This document shows positions 1 through 6,237 of a stretch of DNA of 9,243 nt, piece after piece. The stretch's first letter is position 1. Every line of letters begins with the position of its first letter. A program made the position numbers and the translations under genes. Below the pieces are notes generated by a model. The model did no database searches. It was not told the origin of the DNA and saw only the letters and a list, made by a program, of their open reading frames with translations. Source of the stretch: JBJFGR01 sp051892875 (GTDB taxonomy: Bacteria; Pseudomonadota; Gammaproteobacteria; Enterobacterales; Succinivibrionaceae); the NCBI GenBank assembly GCA_051892875.1, contig JBJFGR010000099.1:1-9243 (forward strand), given 5' to 3'.

Positions 1-48
1 ATTTTAGATATTATAAACTATTTATATATTTAATAAAACTGTTATTTA

Positions 49-80
49 CCCCATTATAAATCAAATAACTTATAACGGGG
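49..80 (-). terminator. Candidate intrinsic terminator after aspC
   Basis: An inverted repeat pairs 49-59 with 70-80, giving an 11-bp stem with a 10-base loop. Its single mismatch becomes a G-U pair on the minus strand, and four G-C pairs lie at the base. It starts 33 bases past the aspC stop. The T tract is weak: the transcript continues UAAAUAACAG before UUUU. Termination here is therefore plausible rather than certain. Confidence 0.5.
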
Positions 81-112
81 CATATATTAGACTATAAATA
101 GTTCTTCTAAAT

Positions 113-1306
113 TTACATTACTTTTGCAATAGCTGAACATAAAGCATCAATATTGTTAGTAGTAATACCTGCAACACTGATACGACCATTTGCAACCATG
201 TAAATTCCGAATTCACTCTTTAAGCGAGCAACCTGGTCCTTATCTAATCCAGAGAAAGAGAACATACCATACTGCTTAGAAATAAATCCAAAATCAGTCT
301 TACAACCTAATGCTTGTAACTTAGCAACAAACATATCACGCATTTCTTGAATACGTACTCTCATTTCCTTAACTTCATCTTCCCACATTGAACGTAATTC
401 AGGGTTAGATAAAACTGTAGTTACAATTAATGCACCATGAGCAGGAGGATTTGAGAAGTTTGCTCTTACAGCAATCTTCATTTGAGAGAATACACGATCT
501 GCAGTATCTTTATCTGCAGATACGATTGTTAATGCACCAATACGTTCATTATACAAACCAAAATTCTTAGAGAATGAACTAGCAATTAAAACTTCTTTAT
601 TGTATTTTAAGAATGTACGAATACCACTTGCATCTTCTTCAATACCATTACCAAAACCTTGGTAAGCAAAATCAAAGAAAGGCAATAATTTTAATTCTGC
701 ACATAATTTCGCTAATTCTTCCCACTGAGCTTGGTCAGGATCGATACCTGTTGGATTATGACAACAAGCATGTAACAATACTGCATCACCTTCTTTAGCA
801 GATCTTAAAGAAGCTTTCATTCCTTCAAAATCTAGGCCATGAGTATTCTTATCATAATAACTATATTTTGCTGTTTCAATTCCTGCTTTACCAAATACTT
901 GGAAATGATTTGCCCATGTAGGATCTGAAATCCAAATTTTTGCAGTTACGTTTTGTTGCTTCAAAAAATCTGCACCGATTCTCAAAGCACCAGTACCACC
1001 AGGAGCTTGACATGTACGAGCTCTATCTTCTTTTATAACATCACTGTCTTTTCCTAAAACTAATTCACGAACTAAACGACCATATTCTGGTGAACCAACT
1101 ATTGGTAAGTAACTCTTAGTAGTTTCAGTCTTTAAAATGATTTCTTCAGCTTTCTTAACACAATTTAGGATAGGAGTTTTTCCTTCGTTAGTCTTATAGA
1201 TACCAACACCTAAATTAATCTTTTCAACACGTGCGTCATTCTTAAATTCTTCTGTTAAACCTAAAATAGGATCAGCAGGAGCTGCAACAATTTTTTCAAA
1301 AAACAT
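113..1306 (-). CDS. aspC: Aromatic/aspartate aminotransferase, AspC type
   Basis: This is a cytoplasmic PLP enzyme that interconverts aspartate plus 2-oxoglutarate with oxaloacetate plus glutamate; family members often also accept aromatic amino acids. The 397-aa product aligns by eye with E. coli AspC (396 aa) along its whole length. It opens with the AAPADPILGL segment and carries HNPTG (about residues 183-187), the PLP-contacting D212 and Y215 in FDFAYQGF, and the Schiff-base lysine K247 in SSFSKNFGLYNER. The RANFSNPPAHGA segment and the C-terminal NGRISVAG segment, which holds the substrate-carboxylate arginine, are also present. I chose the ATG at 1306 over a TTG five codons upstream because it gives the family N-terminus (MFFEKI) and has a GGGA about 8 bases ahead of it. 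The gene appears monocistronic, with candidate promoters directly upstream and a hairpin at 49-80 downstream. Aspartate production also feeds lysine synthesis, the pathway of dapB. No sign of damage. The exact substrate range (aspartate versus tyrosine) cannot be read from sequence. Confidence 0.95.
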   Translation of the reverse strand: MFFEKIVAAPADPILGLTEEFKNDARVEKINLGVGIYKTNEGKTPILNCVKKAEEIILKTETTKSYLPIVGSPEYGRLVRELVLGKDSDVIKEDRARTCQAPGGTGALRIGADFLKQQNVTAKIWISDPTWANHFQVFGKAGIETAKYSYYDKNTHGLDFEGMKASLRSAKEGDAVLLHACCHNPTGIDPDQAQWEELAKLCAELKLLPFFDFAYQGFGNGIEEDASGIRTFLKYNKEVLIASSFSKNFGLYNERIGALTIVSADKDTADRVFSQMKIAVRANFSNPPAHGALIVTTVLSNPELRSMWEDEVKEMRVRIQEMRDMFVAKLQALGCKTDFGFISKQYGMFSFSGLDKDQVARLKSEFGIYMVANGRISVAGITTNNIDALCSAIAKVM

Positions 1307-1330
1307 GTTATTTCCCAACAAAATATCGAT

Positions 1331-1360
1331 AATATAACTATCAATTTACAAATAAATCAA
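1331..1360 (-). promoter_or_regulatory. Candidate proximal aspC promoter (P2)
   Basis: TTGATT (1355-1360), an 18-base spacer and TATATT (1331-1336) on the minus strand match sigma70 elements at 4 and 5 of 6 positions. A start near 1324 would leave a short leader of about 18 bases before the aspC ATG. The -35 touches the inverted repeat at 1360-1383, which could therefore act as an operator or simply as a hairpin in a P1 transcript. Confidence 0.35.
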
Positions 1361-1383
1361 AATACAAATAACTTTTTGTATTT
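1360..1383. repeat. Perfect 9-bp inverted repeat between lpxM and aspC
   Basis: AAATACAAA at 1360-1368 pairs exactly with TTTGTATTT at 1375-1383 across a 6-base loop. It lies about 43 bases past the lpxM stop and about 54 bases before the aspC start. It has one G-C pair and no T run after it on either strand, so it is a weak terminator at best. A protein-binding site or a leader hairpin of aspC is equally possible. Confidence 0.5.
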
Positions 1384-1402
1384 AACAATATGCCGATTTG
1401 TT

Positions 1403-1431
1403 ATTATACTTTAGCGTTAAATTTTCTACAA
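1403..1431 (-). promoter_or_regulatory. Candidate distal aspC promoter (P1)
   Basis: On the minus strand there is a perfect TATAAT (1403-1408). It is preceded by a 17-base spacer and a poor -35 match, TTGTAG (1426-1431). The -35 overlaps the last codon and the stop of lpxM. It would give an aspC leader of roughly 90 bases that contains the 1360-1383 hairpin. The -10 is strong, but in such A/T-rich DNA it could be chance. Confidence 0.4.
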
Positions 1432-2427
1432 ACTTTTTTTTATTTGATCAAAAGTTTTACCTTTCCCATATATATCTTGATCTTCGCCAATAGGTCTTGT
1501 ACGATACAATCGTAAAAACCACATATACTGTTCTTCTCTTCCTTCTATTAAATTCTCTATAGATTCATTCATTCTTCTAACATCTACCAAAATATCACTA
1601 GTGGGATAATTATCAAAATATTTCCCAAAAACAACTTGATACTTTCTTGTTTTTTCATTATAAACAGAGAACATCGGCACTACGATAGCTTTTCCTAATT
1701 GAGCAAGTTTCGGTAAAGTAACCAAAGTAGACTTTTGAGCCCCCATAAATGACGTAAAAACAGAACTTTCCATTCCAAAATCTTCATCTGGTAAAAAAAA
1801 TGATGAATAACCATCTCTTAAAGCCTTAATAATACTTTTAATACCAGAATTCCTTTCAAAAACTTTACCACCATACTTTAATCTCATAGAATTCATAAAC
1901 CAGTCGTATACATGATTCTTAGAAGTATGCATCATGGTACACATTTTCAAACCATTTGCTGATAAATAAAGTCCGCAATGGTCAATAGCCCACGCATGTG
2001 GCGCCATAAAAATTATAGGCTTATTTAATTTCAAAGCCTCATCAAAATTTTCTTTTCCAACAACTTCAAAAGATTTTTTAATAGCATTTTTACTTTTAAA
2101 AAAGCATTCACCATAACCTAAAATTACCTTTATACCTAGTCGTAAATACCTTTTATACAACTTCAATATTTCTGAATTAGAAGCATTTGGATAAGCTAAA
2201 CGTAAATTAATAAGAGTTATACGCTGAAATTCTACAGGAAGTTTATATAAAACTTGTGCTAATATATTGGCAATAAAATCCCTAATACAAGAAGGAATAT
2301 AAGCCAATATTCCTAATAAACCTATTAAAAGCCATGAAAAACAATACTTTAATTTAAAATATTCCTTTTTTAAGGAAATATCATAACTTAAGTCTTTATT
2401 CTGATTAAATACTAGGTCTTTTTTCAT
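1426..2427 (-). CDS. lpxM: Lipid A late acyltransferase, LpxM (MsbB) type
   Basis: This inner-membrane enzyme transfers a secondary acyl chain from acyl-ACP to the lipid A precursor in lipopolysaccharide synthesis. The 333-aa product has an N-terminal hydrophobic anchor (about residues 29-45). It carries the catalytic HX4D motif as HAWAID (H144, D149), followed by NGLKM, then YGGKVFERNSGIKSIIKALRDG, FLPDED and the C-terminal EQYMWFLRLYRTRP. By eye these resemble E. coli LpxM (PHGWAVD, RNDGIKPFIQSVRQGY, PDQD, RPEQYTWILKLLKTR) better than LpxL or LpxP. I chose the ATG at 2427 because AGGA sits 5 bases ahead of it; the TTG at 2439 would overlap that ribosome binding site. The flanking genes do not concern the envelope, and there is no strong promoter in the 139-base gap upstream. 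The family is secure; the chain transferred (myristate or another) is not visible. Confidence 0.88.
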   Translation of the reverse strand: MKKDLVFNQNKDLSYDISLKKEYFKLKYCFSWLLIGLLGILAYIPSCIRDFIANILAQVLYKLPVEFQRITLINLRLAYPNASNSEILKLYKRYLRLGIKVILGYGECFFKSKNAIKKSFEVVGKENFDEALKLNKPIIFMAPHAWAIDHCGLYLSANGLKMCTMMHTSKNHVYDWFMNSMRLKYGGKVFERNSGIKSIIKALRDGYSSFFLPDEDFGMESSVFTSFMGAQKSTLVTLPKLAQLGKAIVVPMFSVYNEKTRKYQVVFGKYFDNYPTSDILVDVRRMNESIENLIEGREEQYMWFLRLYRTRPIGEDQDIYGKGKTFDQIKKSL

Positions 2428-2566
2428 ATAAATCCTCAATGTAATTTATATTTTTATTTAATTTAAATAAGCAACAATATATCATTTATTATTGTTTAGT
2501 GCACACACAAGATAATTGCTATCTCAAAATCTAATATCATTTAATATTATCCAACATCTCCTTTAG

Positions 2567-3226
2567 TTAAATTTTATGATAAGAAGAAGTCTCACAAATT
2601 AAATCTATTATTTTTATTTTTTCTTCATCCTTTATTACAGGTGTACCATTTATATTCACATTAATAAGCCTTAATTCCTTCATTTTATTAGCAAATAACA
2701 GATCGACATTTTTAGAAAAACCATCCCAATATTTTATTGAGCCTTGAACTATCACATAACTTGTAGCCAAACTTCTTTCAAATGCAGAAGGATTTTGAAT
2801 TGACACATTTGGAAAATATTCATAAGGTGTCTTTTTTCTTTTTTTTACACTTATGTTTTGAATTGAACTTGATAAAATTTCTTTAAAGGTTCTATCATCA
2901 CCACACAAATCCTTATTTTCAGAAATGATTGGAGGTATTTTTTCAAATGCATTGGCACTAAAATATTCTTTTTTAGAATTTTTGCTATTAACTGATTTAT
3001 TTATATTATTATTGTTATTATTGTTATTATTGTTTTTTGCAGTAGAACTTGAATTAAAACCGCTATCGTTATCAGTACTTGATTCCAAACTATCCTGGTA
3101 AGCCACAAAGAAAAATCCAATTACTAATAAACTAACAACAAGTAGTAAAAAGCCTCTTCCTACAGGTTTTTCTTTTTCGTTTTTTTTGTAACGACCACTG
3201 CTATATTTATCTGAATCTTTTGCCAT
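2567..3226 (-). CDS. Unrecognised single-pass membrane protein with poly-Asn linker
   Basis: I do not recognise this 219-aa protein. It has a basic N-terminus (residues 1-24), one hydrophobic segment (about 26-42) and a low-complexity Ser/Asn/Asp linker (about 45-88) that includes ten consecutive Asn at 65-74. A folded-looking C-terminal domain (about 90-219) follows, with two cysteines (C108, C211). Positive charge before the segment predicts a cytoplasmic N-terminus and a periplasmic C-terminal domain tethered by the flexible linker; the cysteines could pair there. The ATG at 3226 has AAAGGA about 12 bases upstream, which is longer than usual. An intrinsic terminator sits just before that site, so expression needs read-through or a promoter overlapping the hairpin. 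Length, open frame and a C-terminus without repeats argue for a real gene. The function is unknown; an envelope accessory protein is only a guess. Confidence 0.75.
   Translation of the reverse strand: MAKDSDKYSSGRYKKNEKEKPVGRGFLLLVVSLLVIGFFFVAYQDSLESSTDNDSGFNSSSTAKNNNNNNNNNNINKSVNSKNSKKEYFSANAFEKIPPIISENKDLCGDDRTFKEILSSSIQNISVKKRKKTPYEYFPNVSIQNPSAFERSLATSYVIVQGSIKYWDGFSKNVDLLFANKMKELRLINVNINGTPVIKDEEKIKIIDLICETSSYHKI
3008..3034. repeat. Tandem 9-bp repeat encoding the Asn tract
   Basis: Three exact copies of ATTATTGTT (minus strand AAC AAT AAT) lie at 3008-3016, 3017-3025 and 3026-3034, with a partial copy at the left edge. They encode most of the ten-Asn run in the 219-aa protein. A gain or loss of whole units keeps the frame and would only change linker length. 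Confidence 0.85.
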
Positions 3227-3242
3227 TATATATCAATATCCT

Positions 3243-3289
3243 TTAAAAAAAGGTAACAAACATTATTTTATTATATGTTTATTACCTTT
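3243..3289 (-). terminator. Intrinsic terminator after dapB
   Basis: Positions 3275-3289 pair with 3249-3263 in a 15-bp stem with an 11-base loop. The only mismatch on the plus strand becomes a G-U pair in the minus-strand RNA. The stem is followed directly by a run of U residues (3249 down to 3244), as expected for a Rho-independent terminator. It starts about 45 bases past the dapB stop and closes the fklB-dapB unit. Its U tract nearly touches the AAAGGA ribosome binding site of the next gene. Confidence 0.8.
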
Positions 3290-3333
3290 ATATATCACTT
3301 TATAATTTACCAGATATATTATAATAAAAAATA

Positions 3334-4137
3334 TTAAAAACCTAATACATCTTGCATATTGTACAATGATGCGTCTTTTTCATTTACCCATAATGCTGCT
3401 TTTACAGCACCATTTGCAAATGTCATACGACTAGAAGCTTTGTGAGTAATTTCTACACGTTCACCAATATCTGCAAACATTACAGTATGTTCACCCACAA
3501 TATCACCTGCTCTTATTGTTGAAAAACCAATAGTACCTGGTTGTCTTTCCCCAATAATACCATTGCGCTCCTTAACTGCAATATCATTTAAGTTCTTACC
3601 AAGTGTTTTTGCAACTACTTCTCCTAAACTTAATGCTGTACCTGATGGAGCATCAACTTTATGACGATGATGAGCTTCAACTACTTCTATATCAGCATAA
3701 TCGCCCATTACTTTTGTTGCAGTTTCCAATAACTTAAATATTAAATTAATACCTATGCTAAAATTTGAAGCAAAAACTAGTGGAATCTTTTTAGCTGTTT
3801 CAGAAATAATTTCTTTTTCAGCATCTGAAAATCCAGTTGTTCCTAGTACTAACTTTGCATTTCTCTTTACACATTCTTCCATATTAACTAAAGAAGATGC
3901 AGGTCTTGTAAAATCGATTAATACATCAAAGTCAGCAACTTTTTCAATACTGTCAACAACTATAACACCATTTTTTCCAATATTACATAATTCTCCTGCA
4001 TCTACTCCTATTACAGATGATGAAGGATGTTCTGTTGCACCAACTAAAACCGCATTGTTTTCATTTGCAACAGCTTGAGCCAAATTATGCCCCATGCGAC
4101 CGTTAATACCAGCTATAACAATTCTTACTTGTGACAT
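3334..4137 (-). CDS. dapB: 4-Hydroxy-tetrahydrodipicolinate reductase
   Basis: This cytoplasmic enzyme uses NAD(P)H to reduce the DapA product to tetrahydrodipicolinate, in the pathway to diaminopimelate (peptidoglycan) and lysine. The 267-aa product matches E. coli DapB (273 aa) throughout. It has the nucleotide-binding GINGRMG (residues 10-16), DFTRP (75-79), GTTGF (99-103) and the signature EAHHRHKVDAPSGT (154-167). That signature holds the catalytic H156 and K160. GERQPGTIGFSTIRAGDIVGEH and THKASSRMTFANGA follow in the substrate domain. The start ATG at 4137 has AAGG about 6 bases ahead, which overlaps the end of fklB. The 11-base gap from fklB implies co-transcription. The gene is followed by a strong terminator rather than by carAB, which follows dapB in E. 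coli. All catalytic residues are intact. Confidence 0.97.
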   Translation of the reverse strand: MSQVRIVIAGINGRMGHNLAQAVANENNAVLVGATEHPSSSVIGVDAGELCNIGKNGVIVVDSIEKVADFDVLIDFTRPASSLVNMEECVKRNAKLVLGTTGFSDAEKEIISETAKKIPLVFASNFSIGINLIFKLLETATKVMGDYADIEVVEAHHRHKVDAPSGTALSLGEVVAKTLGKNLNDIAVKERNGIIGERQPGTIGFSTIRAGDIVGEHTVMFADIGERVEITHKASSRMTFANGAVKAALWVNEKDASLYNMQDVLGF

Positions 4138-4148
4138 TTAGAACCTTC

Positions 4149-4757
4149 TTACTTTACAATGTCTAACAATTCAACTTCAAATACCAATGCACTTCCTGGA
4201 GGAATTGAACCAGCACCTTGGTCACCGTATGCTAAATCTGCGGGTATTGTTAAACGATATTTTGAACCAACTTTCATTAACTGTAATGCTTCAACCCACC
4301 CTTTAATTACTTGGTTTACACCAAATTGAGCAGGTTCATTGCGTTGTACAGATGAATCAAATACTGTACCATCTGTTAAAGTACCATGGTAATGAACTTT
4401 TACAACATCAGTAGCTTTAGGAGTTTCACCGTCACCTTCCTTTAGAATTTCATACTGCAATCCTGAAGCTGTTACAACAACACCTTCTTTCTTAGAATTT
4501 TCAGAAAGATACTTTTCACCTGCTTCACGAGCAACCTTTGCTAATTCAGCTTGTTCTTTAGCTAACTTAGAATTTAATTCAGTGAATGCAGCTCTAATGT
4601 CGTTAGCATCTAATTGCAATTTACCACTTAATGAATCATTAATCCCTTCAATTACAGCTTCAAGATTGAAACAAGGAAATTGACTATGTTTTAATTGGTC
4701 ACCAATTTGAGTACCGATACCATAACAAACTTTATCTTCAGTGGTCTTAAATTCCAT
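4149..4757 (-). CDS. fklB: FKBP-type peptidyl-prolyl isomerase, FklB type
   Basis: This enzyme catalyses cis-trans isomerisation of prolyl bonds, acting as a folding helper. The 202-aa product has two parts. The N-terminal helical dimerisation domain (about 1-90) contains YGIGTQIGDQL and a charged helix around 56-85. The C-terminal FKBP domain (about 95-202) has VHYHGTLTDGTVFDSS (121-136), VIKGWVEAL (150-158), LAYGDQGAG, IPPGSALVFEVELLDI and the other ligand-pocket residues. It most resembles E. coli FklB (206 aa). I see no signal peptide, so it is predicted to be cytoplasmic, unlike FkpA. The ATG at 4757 has AAAGG about 8 bases upstream. A good promoter lies at 4800-4828, and dapB follows 11 bases downstream in the same unit. 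A link between this isomerase and lysine synthesis is not obvious; the pairing may simply be shared transcription. Confidence 0.93.
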   Translation of the reverse strand: MEFKTTEDKVCYGIGTQIGDQLKHSQFPCFNLEAVIEGINDSLSGKLQLDANDIRAAFTELNSKLAKEQAELAKVAREAGEKYLSENSKKEGVVVTASGLQYEILKEGDGETPKATDVVKVHYHGTLTDGTVFDSSVQRNEPAQFGVNQVIKGWVEALQLMKVGSKYRLTIPADLAYGDQGAGSIPPGSALVFEVELLDIVK

Positions 4758-4799
4758 AATATAAACCTTTAAAATTAAATAACAAAAAACGCCAAATGT

Positions 4800-4828
4800 A
4801 TTATGATTAAATTATCATATTTTGTAAA
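4800..4828 (-). promoter_or_regulatory. Promoter of the fklB-dapB unit
   Basis: On the minus strand, TTTACA (4823-4828) and CATAAT (4800-4805) are separated by exactly 17 bases, and each matches the sigma70 consensus at 5 of 6 positions. Transcription would begin near 4793, about 36 bases before the fklB ATG. A 6-bp inverted repeat, TATGAT (4802-4807) with ATCATA (4814-4819), overlaps the -10 and the spacer and could be an operator. Confidence 0.65.
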
Positions 4829-4852
4829 GAAGAATAAATTTTAACTTATTAG

Positions 4853-5083
4853 TTAATCATCTTCCTCTCCATCAATATCTATTCCTTCATAAGGGTCTTT
4901 TTTTAGATTTGCATCATCATCAATACCTTTATAACAAAGATCTTGACGCATTTTTTTAATGAGTAGAGTTCCTAGTATTGCTGAAATAAAAAAGAAAATA
5001 ATAATTAATAACTTGTTAAAAAATAACAAACAACTTAATAAACACATTAAAGATATAAAAAAAATGAGTACTAAAAAATTCAC
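4853..5083 (-). CDS. Small unrecognised membrane protein with acidic tail
   Basis: This open frame gives 76 aa. It has one long or two closely spaced hydrophobic stretches (about 3-22 and 24-42), a basic KKMRQ junction, and a hydrophilic acidic tail ending DGEEDD, which is probably cytoplasmic. The tail is not low-complexity A/T-type sequence, which is the best sign that the gene is real. The start is uncertain. The GTG at 5083 follows an in-frame stop by three codons and has no good ribosome binding site; an ATG at 5047 lacks one too. The upstream sequence in another frame (5016-5330) also reads like membrane protein, so this may be the 3' part of a frameshifted gene. A 6-bp palindrome overlaps the stop (4841-4856) but has too little G+C to be a good terminator. 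No function can be assigned. Confidence 0.45.
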   Translation of the reverse strand: MNFLVLIFFISLMCLLSCLLFFNKLLIIIFFFISAILGTLLIKKMRQDLCYKGIDDDANLKKDPYEGIDIDGEEDD

Positions 5084-5330
5084 TTTTATTTTTTACCAAA
5101 AGTCTAAATAAAAAAATAAAATAATAAAAAATCAAAAAAAATAAAAAAGTAAAAGAAAAAATTTTCTGAAAAATTGTAAATGTAAATAAACCATACTGCA
5201 TAATTATATTATTAAATATGCAATCTGTCCAAAATTCTCTGCCGTCGTAATTTTTAAATATTATATATCCTTGCTTAAAATAAAAAAAATATTCAGATTT
5301 TGTGTATAAAAAAGATGACAAAAAGAACAT
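5016..5330 (-). pseudogene. Possible 5' part of a frameshifted small membrane gene
   Basis: An open frame of 104 codons starts at ATG 5330. It has a mixed-composition N-terminal half (containing GREFWTDCIFNNIIMQYG) and then a very hydrophobic Phe-rich segment (about residues 53-76). Its last 22 codons overlap the 76-aa frame in another register. It has no recognisable ribosome binding site, and its start overlaps the promoter of the rightward operon on the other strand. It may be the upstream half of one gene whose register changed in the A/T homopolymer runs around 5050-5095, or just open A/T-rich DNA. I keep it as a weak call. Confidence 0.22.
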
Positions 5331-5343
5331 TACTATTTATTAT
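5315..5343 (+). promoter_or_regulatory. Promoter of the DUF3737-MATE-lyase operon
   Basis: ATGACA (5315-5320) and TATTAT (5338-5343), separated by 17 bases, each match sigma70 elements at 5 of 6 positions. A start near 5350 leaves a leader of about 42 bases before the DUF3737 ATG. This is the only promoter-like signal seen upstream of the three plus-strand genes, which fits one transcript. Confidence 0.6.
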
Positions 5344-5391
5344 TAACAGTTATTATTAAAACAAAAACGAAATGAGGTTAATTGGTTTATT

Positions 5392-6237
5392 ATGACTCAG
5401 AATATTGATGAACAAATTTTAACTGGAGAAAGAGCATTATTCAAACAACATGATCTTTTAATCACAAACTCATGTTTTGAAGATGGTGAATCGCCGTTAA
5501 AAGAGTGTTCTGATATTAAATTATTAGACAGTTTTTTTAAATGGAAATATCCTATGTGGTACAGTAAAAATCTTGTTCTTGAAAACTGTACCTTATTTGA
5601 AATGGCTAGAGCTGGTATTTGGTATACAACCAATATTACGATGACTAATTGTAACATCGAAGCCCCCAAAAACTTTAGAAGAACAACCAATATCTCTTTA
5701 ACAAATGTTTCATTTGCAAATGCTAAAGAAACTTTATGGCACTGTAAAAATATAAATTTAAATAACATTACTGTTGTAAATGGCGATTATTTTGCAATGA
5801 ACTCTGAAAACATTCAGATTAATAATCTTACTATTTATGGTAATTACTCTTTTGATGGTACTAAAGAAGTTGTTATAAAAAATAGTAAGATCTTAAGCAA
5901 AGATGCCTTTTGGAATTCTGAAAATGTAACAGTATACGACTCTTTTATAAGTGGCGAATACTTAGGATGGAACGCAAAAAACCTTACTTTAGTAAACTGT
6001 ACTATAGAAAGCAATCAGGGATTGTGCTACATAGAGAATACTAATTTAATTAATTGTAAGTTAATCAAAACCGATTTAGCCTTCGAATATTCTACAGTTA
6101 ATGCAGATGTTAAAACAACTATTGAAAGTATAAAAAATCCTATATCAGGTACTATAAAAGCAAAACATATCAATAAAATAATATTTGATGACCCAAATAT
6201 ATCACCTGATAAAACATCTATAAAATTAGAAAATTAA
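5392..6237 (+). CDS. DUF3737 family protein (predicted beta-helix)
   Basis: The 281-aa product is a DUF3737 (PF12541) protein by recognition and is of full family length. It opens with the typical TGERALF (11-17) and then repeats a coil of about 20 residues. Asn recurs near 60, 81, 100, 120, 140, 178 and 197, and aromatic residues recur near 57, 77, 116, 134, 154, 174 and 193. This is the Asn ladder and stacked-aromatic pattern of a right-handed parallel beta-helix. The conserved NVTVYDS, GEYLGW and DLAFEYSTVNA segments are present. There is no signal peptide or membrane segment, so it is probably cytoplasmic. The biochemical role of the family is not established. It is first in an operon and abuts the MATE gene (stop at 6237, next ATG at 6238). 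Its ribosome binding site is odd: GAGG lies 14 bases before the ATG, inside a 7-codon frame that ends over the start codon. Confidence 0.9.
   Translation: MTQNIDEQILTGERALFKQHDLLITNSCFEDGESPLKECSDIKLLDSFFKWKYPMWYSKNLVLENCTLFEMARAGIWYTTNITMTNCNIEAPKNFRRTTNISLTNVSFANAKETLWHCKNINLNNITVVNGDYFAMNSENIQINNLTIYGNYSFDGTKEVVIKNSKILSKDAFWNSENVTVYDSFISGEYLGWNAKNLTLVNCTIESNQGLCYIENTNLINCKLIKTDLAFEYSTVNADVKTTIESIKNPISGTIKAKHINKIIFDDPNISPDKTSIKLEN

Noticed and set aside
613..798. Plus-strand frame of 61 codons inside aspC
   Set aside because: It lies wholly antisense to the strongly conserved aspC, has no family resemblance, and is rich in His/Leu/Ile as expected from the complement of that gene.
1307..1321. 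Upstream TTG start for aspC
   Set aside because: The extra five residues are not found in the family, and the ATG at 1306 has a better-placed ribosome binding site.
2428..2439. Upstream TTG start for lpxM
   Set aside because: The TTG overlaps the AGGA ribosome binding site of the ATG at 2427.
3755..4078. Plus-strand frame of 107 codons inside dapB
   Set aside because: It is antisense to an intact dapB with all its motifs; the translation looks like a shadow and has no recognisable features.
5397..5768. Minus-strand frame of 123 codons inside the DUF3737 gene
   Set aside because: It is antisense to a full-length family member whose repeat pattern is clear; there is no ribosome binding site or supporting neighbour.
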